Assembly: GCA_934096715.1 (NCBI GenBank)
Contig: CAKOMQ010000030.1
Coordinates: 1-10,105 of the forward strand
Origin: an uncultured Bacilli bacterium
GTDB lineage: Bacteria; Bacillota_I; Bacilli_A; RF39; UBA660
Reading direction: 5' to 3'
Length of the DNA stretch: 10,105 bases
The notes beneath the pieces are model-generated. The model ran no database searches. It had not been told where the DNA came from and saw only the letters and a program-made list of their open reading frames with translations. Every line of letters starts with the position of its first letter. The first letter of the stretch is position 1. Made by a program: the position numbers and the translations under genes. This document shows positions 5,561 to 10,105 of the stretch, one piece after another.

Positions 5561-6862
5561 ATGAAGATAAATGAATTAAGTAAACATTTTAATGAAGTAG
5601 TAGAAGTAAGTGGATTTGTAGATAATATAAGAAACTTACAATATGTTATATTTATTGTATTAAGAGATAGATCTGGTAAAATACAAATAACTATTGAAAA
5701 AGAAGATAATGATGAGTTAGTTAAAAGTATAGAGAATTTAACTAATGAATCTACTATTACTGTTATAGGTAGAGTAGTAGAAAATGAAAAAGTTAAGTTA
5801 AATGGTATGGAAATTATACCTGATAATATAGAAGTTACTTCTTTATCGGATATAGCGTTACCTTTTAATTATAAAAACTTAGAAGGAGTTAACTTAGATA
5901 CTAGATTAGATTATCGTTTTATTGATTTAAGAAGTGAAAAGAATATTCTGATGTTTGAAGTACAAACGTGTATGATTAATGCTATGCGTGATTATTGTGT
6001 AGATAATGATTTTATTGAAATACATACACCTAAGCTTATACCTACAGCAAGTGAAAGTGGTAGTGAAGTTTTTGAAGTAAAATACTTTGATACTAAAGCA
6101 TATTTAGCTCAAAGTCCTCAATTTTATAAACAAATGGCTATAGCTAGTGGATTTGAACGTGTATTTGAAATAGCACCAGCTTTTAGAGCAGAAAACTCTA
6201 ATACTAATAGACATTCTACTGAATTTACTTCTTTTGATATAGAGTTTAGTAATATTAAAAGTTATTTAGATGTTATGGATTTTGAAGAAGATTTATTAAT
6301 TGCTGGTTTAACTAAAGTAAAAGAAAAGTATGAAGATAGAATACTTGAAGTATTTAATAAAGAAGTAGTAGTTCCTACTAAGCCTTTTCCTAGAATAAAA
6401 TTACAAGATTTATATAAAGAATTACATGAATTATATGGTTATGATATACCTACTATAGATGTAGGAGATATGAATAGTGAGAGTGAAAGTTTAGCTTATA
6501 AGTATGCAATGGAAAAGTATAATCATGAGTTTATATTTATTACTGATTTTGCTAAGACTAAAAGAGCATTCTATCATAAGAGAGAAAATGATATTCCACT
6601 TGGTTATGATTTGATCTGGCGTGGAGTAGAAATAACTACTGGAGCTGAAAGAGAAAATAGATATGAATATATAGTTAAACAAGCTAAGGAAAAAGGACTT
6701 AGTAAGGATGTAGAGTTCTATTTAGAATTCTTTAAATATGGATGTCCTAGACATGGTGGATTTGCTATTGGAGTAGATAGACTTACGATGTTACTTTTAG
6801 GTATTCCATCTATTAAAGAAGAAATGTTCTTATTTAGGGGTCCTAATAGAATTGAACCATAG
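5561..6862 (+). CDS. aspS: Aspartyl-tRNA synthetase, archaeal/short type (AspRS2-like)
   Basis: This class IIb enzyme attaches Asp to tRNA-Asp. At 433 residues it is much shorter than the roughly 590-residue bacterial AspRS and lacks the inserted GAD domain. It resembles the archaeal type: LDTRLDYRFIDLR (112-124), FIEIHTPKLIPTASESGSEVF (151-171), YLAQSPQFYKQMAIASGFER (181-200), motif 2 RAENSNTNRHSTEF (209-222), motif 3 HGGFAIGVDRLTMLLLG (398-414), and a C-terminus in GPNRIEP. Enzymes of this type can be non-discriminating and also charge tRNA-Asn. The OB-fold position that is Trp in discriminating and His in many non-discriminating archaeal enzymes is Asp21 by hand alignment, so specificity cannot be read off. 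It starts 5 bases after asnS and has no evident Shine-Dalgarno site, suggesting translational coupling. Confidence 0.92.
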   Translation: MKINELSKHFNEVVEVSGFVDNIRNLQYVIFIVLRDRSGKIQITIEKEDNDELVKSIENLTNESTITVIGRVVENEKVKLNGMEIIPDNIEVTSLSDIALPFNYKNLEGVNLDTRLDYRFIDLRSEKNILMFEVQTCMINAMRDYCVDNDFIEIHTPKLIPTASESGSEVFEVKYFDTKAYLAQSPQFYKQMAIASGFERVFEIAPAFRAENSNTNRHSTEFTSFDIEFSNIKSYLDVMDFEEDLLIAGLTKVKEKYEDRILEVFNKEVVVPTKPFPRIKLQDLYKELHELYGYDIPTIDVGDMNSESESLAYKYAMEKYNHEFIFITDFAKTKRAFYHKRENDIPLGYDLIWRGVEITTGAERENRYEYIVKQAKEKGLSKDVEFYLEFFKYGCPRHGGFAIGVDRLTMLLLGIPSIKEEMFLFRGPNRIEP

Positions 6863-6869
6863 GTGAAAT

Positions 6870-7166
6870 ATGAAGTTTAGTAAAGAATTAGTTGATTATT
6901 ATGCTGATTTACTTCTAATAGGACTTACTTTAGAAGAAAACAAATTAGTATTAGATGAATTTGGTATTATAGAAGATAATATGAATATTATTAGTAGTAT
7001 TCCAAATATTAGTGAAGTAGAACCTATGACTCATGCTCTTGATGATTTTGAGTGTGTACTTGCAAGTGATGAGTACACTGAATCTTTAACACGTGAAGAA
7101 ATACTTAAGAATAGTGGACTTCATACAGATAAAGAAATAATAGTACCAAAGGTGGTGGGAGAATGA
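6870..7166 (+). CDS. gatC: Asp/Glu-tRNA amidotransferase subunit C
   Basis: GatC is the small belt-like subunit that wraps GatA and links it to GatB in the GatCAB complex. The 98-residue product is the normal size and shows the family landmarks EVEPMTHALDD (49-59) and, in the C-terminal tail, LASDEYTESLTREEILKNSG (64-83) and IIVPKVVGE (90-98). AGGTGA overlaps the aspS stop codon and provides the ribosome site. The gene ends in TGA, overlapping the gatA ATG by four bases (ATGA), which fixes both the reading and the use of TGA as a stop here. Confidence 0.95.
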   Translation: MKFSKELVDYYADLLLIGLTLEENKLVLDEFGIIEDNMNIISSIPNISEVEPMTHALDDFECVLASDEYTESLTREEILKNSGLHTDKEIIVPKVVGE

Positions 7167-8590
7167 TTGAAAAGTTACATGAAAAACTTATTAATAAGGA
7201 AGTAACTATAGAAGAGTTAGTTCAAGAATCTCTTAAAAAAGCACATGAATTACAAGATGAATGTAATGCTTTTGTTACTATTATAGATGAACCAGATATG
7301 TATGAAGTTAATGATAATTTACTTTCTGGTATACCCTATGGACTTAAAGATAATATATCTACTAAAGATTATTTAACTACTGGTAGTAGTAATACTTTAA
7401 AAAATTATGTACCTGTATATGATGCAACTAGTTATAAATTATTAAAAGAAAGTGGTGCTATTTTAATTGGTAAAACTGTATTAGATGAATTTGGTATGGG
7501 TGGTACTGGTACAACTGGACATACTGGTATAGTATTAAATCCATGGGATAAAACTCGTATATGTGGTGGATCAAGTGCTGGTAGTGCTGCGTCAGTAGCA
7601 GCTCATGTGTATCCTTATGCTCTAGGTAGTGATACTGGAGATTCGGTAAGAAAACCAGCAGCATACTGTGGAATAGTTGGTTATAAACCTACTTATGGGC
7701 TTATATCACGTTATGGATTATTTCCATTTGCGTCTAGTTTAGATCATATTGGAGTACTTACAACTACAGTAAGAGATGCTGCAATAGTTGTTGATAATAT
7801 TAAAGGAAAAGATTATCATGATATGACTAGTATTGACTCAAGTAATATAAATCTATTAGATAATTTAGATATATCTTTAGAAGGTAAAAAGTTCTTTTAT
7901 ATTAAAAGTTTAGTTAATAAAGAAAACTATTCTAATAATGAAGTATTATATAAACATATAGATAATTTCTTTCTTAAATTAGAATTATTAAAGAGCAAGG
8001 GTGCTATAGTTGAAGGAATAGATATAGATGAATACTTACTTAATAGTATTCCTAGTGTATATACTTCAATATCTTGTGGAGAAGCTACTAGTAATATGTC
8101 TAATTTAACTGGTATTATTTTTGGACCTAGGGGTAAGGGAGATAATATTAATGATATGATAAAAGATCATCGTACTAATGGATTCTCTCCACTTATTAAA
8201 AGAAGATTTGTAATTGGATCTTATGTACTTCAAAAAGAAAATCAAGAAAAATATTTTAAGAATGCTATGCGTATTAGAAGATTAATAGTAGATAAGATGA
8301 AAGAATTATTCAAGGAGTATGATGCTTTAATTATGCCAGTTGGTAGTGGTATTGCGCCACTTGTTAGTGAAGTAAGTGAAACTTTAAAACGTACAGAAAC
8401 TGAAGTATTAGATAATCTATTACAAATAGGTAACTTTGGTGGTTTTCCATCTATTACTATACCTAGTGGTATTATAAATGGTATGCCAGTTGGTATAAAT
8501 ATTACTTGTAATAATTATTTAGATGAATTAACTCTAGGACTAGCTAGTTCTTTAGAAAGTCTAATTGAGTTTAAAGGATTAGGTGAATAG
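7163..8590 (+). CDS. gatA: Asp/Glu-tRNA amidotransferase subunit A (amidase)
   Basis: GatA releases ammonia from glutamine for use by GatB. The product is 475 residues, close to the usual 480-490. The amidase-signature Ser-cisSer-Lys triad is visible: Lys62 in GLKDN, the cis-Ser in ICGGSSAGSAAS (133-144), and the nucleophile Ser161 in GSDTGDSVRKPA (155-166). The common form of that last motif is GSDTGGSIRQPA, so Gly160 is Asp and Gln164 is Lys here; similar substitutions occur in Mollicutes-like enzymes, to my recollection. GYKPTYGLISRYGLFPFASS (173-192), DALIMPVG and NFGGFPSITIPSG complete the family pattern. GGGAG just before the ATG, inside gatC, is the ribosome site. gatB follows one base after the stop. 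Confidence 0.97.
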   Translation: MIEKLHEKLINKEVTIEELVQESLKKAHELQDECNAFVTIIDEPDMYEVNDNLLSGIPYGLKDNISTKDYLTTGSSNTLKNYVPVYDATSYKLLKESGAILIGKTVLDEFGMGGTGTTGHTGIVLNPWDKTRICGGSSAGSAASVAAHVYPYALGSDTGDSVRKPAAYCGIVGYKPTYGLISRYGLFPFASSLDHIGVLTTTVRDAAIVVDNIKGKDYHDMTSIDSSNINLLDNLDISLEGKKFFYIKSLVNKENYSNNEVLYKHIDNFFLKLELLKSKGAIVEGIDIDEYLLNSIPSVYTSISCGEATSNMSNLTGIIFGPRGKGDNINDMIKDHRTNGFSPLIKRRFVIGSYVLQKENQEKYFKNAMRIRRLIVDKMKELFKEYDALIMPVGSGIAPLVSEVSETLKRTETEVLDNLLQIGNFGGFPSITIPSGIINGMPVGINITCNNYLDELTLGLASSLESLIEFKGLGE

Positions 8591-8591
8591 G

Positions 8592-10019
8592 ATGAAATAT
8601 AAAGTATTAATTGGACTTGAAATGCATTGTGAAATGAAGTCTAATCGTAAAGTTTTTTCACCTAGTAAGAATGAGTATAATGAAGAACCTAATGTTTGTG
8701 TAAGTCCAGTAGATCTAGCACTCCCTGGTACTTTACCAGTTGTAAATATTGAATGTGTTAAAAAAGCTCTTAAGATGGCCCAAGCACTTGGCTGTAGTAC
8801 TCCGGAGTATTTCTATTTTGAAAGAAAGAATTACTATTACCCAGACTTACCTAAAGGATATCAAATTACTCAAGAAACTAAACCAATTCCAGCAGGTATC
8901 TATGGTAACTTTTCTTATCTATGTAATGGAGAAGTTAAAACTGTTAGAATTAATAATATTCATTTAGAAGAAGATAGTGCTAATCTTACTCATGAAGATA
9001 ATCGTAGTTTAATTAATTATAATAGATGTGGTGTTCCACTTTTAGAACTTGTTACTGAACCAGATATGCATTCAAGTGATGAAGCAGTGGCGTTTTTAGA
9101 ATCAATGCGTCGTATCTATAGATATTTAGATATATCAGAAGCTGATACTAAGAAAGGTCAAATAAGATGTGACGTTAATGTATCTATTATGGAAGAAGAT
9201 AGTGATACTCTTGGTACTAGAGTAGAAATTAAAAATGTTAACTCTTTTGGTGGAGTAAAGAACGCTATCGAATATGAAATTAAAAGACAAATAGAAATGA
9301 AAGAAAATGGTACATATTCTACTTTAGAACAAGAAACTAGACGTTGGGATGAAGATAGTATGACTACTATATTTATGAGAGATAAAAAGAACGCTATTGA
9401 TTATAAATATTTTGTAGATCCTAATATACCTAAATTCAAAGTAGAAAAGTCTTTACTAGATAATATTAAATCTACTATACCAGAACTTCCACTTTCTAGA
9501 TATAATAGATATATTGACTTAGGTATATCTTCTAAGTATGCTGAAACTATTATTAAAGAAAAAGAAATATCTGACTACTTTGATGAAGGAATAGATTTAG
9601 GAATTAACCCAAGTACTTTATCTAATTGGTTAATTACAAACATATTAGGTTATTTAAATCAAACTGAAGAATCTATTAAAGATTTATTTATAACGCCTTT
9701 ATATTTAAAAGAAATAATAGATGAACTAGAAAGTGGTAATATATCTAGTAAGATAGCTAAAGATATATTTAATAAGTCTATTAAAGAGAAGAAAGAACCT
9801 AAATTATATTTTGAAGATTCTAAACAAATAAGCAATGAAGATGAACTTATATCTATAATAGATAATATTCTAGCTAATAATGAAAATAATATTACTGCTT
9901 ATAAAAATGGTAAATCTAATCTTTTTCAATTCTTTGTAGGGCAAGTAATGAAAGAGACTAAAGGTAAAGCTAATCCTGAATTAGTTAGAGATATCTTAGA
10001 TAAGAAATTAAATAATTAG
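8592..10019 (+). CDS. gatB: Asp/Glu-tRNA amidotransferase subunit B
   Basis: GatB binds the mischarged tRNA, activates the Glu (or Asp) side chain with ATP, and amidates it with ammonia from GatA. The 475-residue product has YYPDLPKGYQITQ (82-94), IHLEEDSAN (123-131), NRCGVPLLELVTEPD (144-158), GTRVEIKNVNSF (208-219) and DYKYFVDPNIP (270-280). These are followed by the helical and YqeY-like tail domain that contacts the tRNA (about 300-475, with FVGQVMKETKGKANP near the end). ATG 8592 is chosen over an in-frame GTG at 8583 because AGGTGA (8581-8586) sits 5 bases upstream of the ATG and covers that GTG. It is the last gene of the operon. Confidence 0.97.
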   Translation: MKYKVLIGLEMHCEMKSNRKVFSPSKNEYNEEPNVCVSPVDLALPGTLPVVNIECVKKALKMAQALGCSTPEYFYFERKNYYYPDLPKGYQITQETKPIPAGIYGNFSYLCNGEVKTVRINNIHLEEDSANLTHEDNRSLINYNRCGVPLLELVTEPDMHSSDEAVAFLESMRRIYRYLDISEADTKKGQIRCDVNVSIMEEDSDTLGTRVEIKNVNSFGGVKNAIEYEIKRQIEMKENGTYSTLEQETRRWDEDSMTTIFMRDKKNAIDYKYFVDPNIPKFKVEKSLLDNIKSTIPELPLSRYNRYIDLGISSKYAETIIKEKEISDYFDEGIDLGINPSTLSNWLITNILGYLNQTEESIKDLFITPLYLKEIIDELESGNISSKIAKDIFNKSIKEKKEPKLYFEDSKQISNEDELISIIDNILANNENNITAYKNGKSNLFQFFVGQVMKETKGKANPELVRDILDKKLNN

Positions 10020-10043
10020 AGACTTGTAATAAAGTGATAAAAT

Positions 10044-10082
10044 AAATGTAGACAGTTAAAAAAGATACTGTTTACATTTTTT
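10044..10082 (+). terminator. Rho-independent terminator of the operon
   Basis: AAATGTAGACAGT (10044-10056) pairs over 13 positions with ACTGTTTACATTT (10067-10079), with one G-T pair and a ten-base A-rich loop. The T run extends to 10082. It lies 25 bases after the gatB stop. Confidence 0.85.
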
Positions 10083-10098
10083 ATGTAATAATATTTAT

Positions 10099-10105
10099 AA
10101 GGAGG
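10099..10105 (+). promoter_or_regulatory. Perfect Shine-Dalgarno site of an unseen next gene
   Basis: AAGGAGG, a full anti-16S match, ends at the window edge 17 bases after the operon terminator. The start codon should lie just outside. There is no room for a clear promoter between the terminator and this site, so the next gene may be reached by read-through or by a promoter within the terminator arm. Confidence 0.6.

Noticed and set aside
7163..7168. Possible recoding of TGA as Trp, as in some Mollicutes.
   Set aside because: gatC ends in TGA exactly where its family ends (VVGE), overlapping the gatA start, and conserved Trp positions use TGG.
10071..10099. TTTACA followed by AT-rich -10-like bases as a promoter for the next gene.
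   Set aside because: The -10 matches are poor, and at proper spacing the -10 would run into the Shine-Dalgarno site.

Overview
The window looks like the chromosome of a small-genome, low-GC Gram-positive relative (Bacillota/Mycoplasmatota, for example an uncultured gut lineage near RF39 or Erysipelotrichia). Codons are strongly AT-biased, Shine-Dalgarno sites are purine rich, there is a T-box leader, and Arg is mostly AGA in the housekeeping genes. TGA is used as a stop (gatC ends in TGA and Trp is TGG), so this is not the Mycoplasma/Spiroplasma code. The taxonomic placement is an inference; no rRNA or other marker is present.

Left part (1-1526): the 3' part of a large secreted or surface protein. 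It has a TasA/stalk-like N-terminal half and a C-terminal domain of the C-type-lectin/sulfatase-modifying-factor-like kind ending in a VRPVFYL motif. Its last ~180 bases differ sharply in composition from the rest of the gene (about 52% GC against about 37%; A falls from about 40% to about 17%). This resembles the variable tail of a diversity-generating-retroelement target or an exchanged 3' cassette. A short orphan coding-like stretch follows the stop.

Middle part (1529-2895): a bidirectional terminator, then a minus-strand gene for a short AlbA_2 (Schlafen-like) protein with a C-terminal winged helix but no ATPase core. It has a good promoter, phased direct repeats and a perfect palindrome upstream. 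The remaining 2462-2895 holds the promoter and leader of the next operon, including a T-box riboswitch with recognisable Stem I, specifier region, antiterminator and terminator.

Right part (2896-10019): one tight operon, hisS-asnS-aspS-gatC-gatA-gatB, with gaps of 11, 5, 7, -4 and 1 bases. It ends in a strong terminator, and a perfect Shine-Dalgarno site for an unseen next gene lies at the window edge. The genes make His-tRNA, Asn-tRNA and Asp-tRNA, plus the amidotransferase that converts Glu-tRNA(Gln) (and, if it is formed, Asp-tRNA(Asn)) to the amidated form. AspRS is the archaeal-type short enzyme without the bacterial GAD domain, a type often non-discriminating, yet AsnRS is encoded right beside it. 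The whole block is likely controlled by uncharged tRNA through the T-box, whose specifier region reads GACAC and so contains overlapping Asp and His codons.
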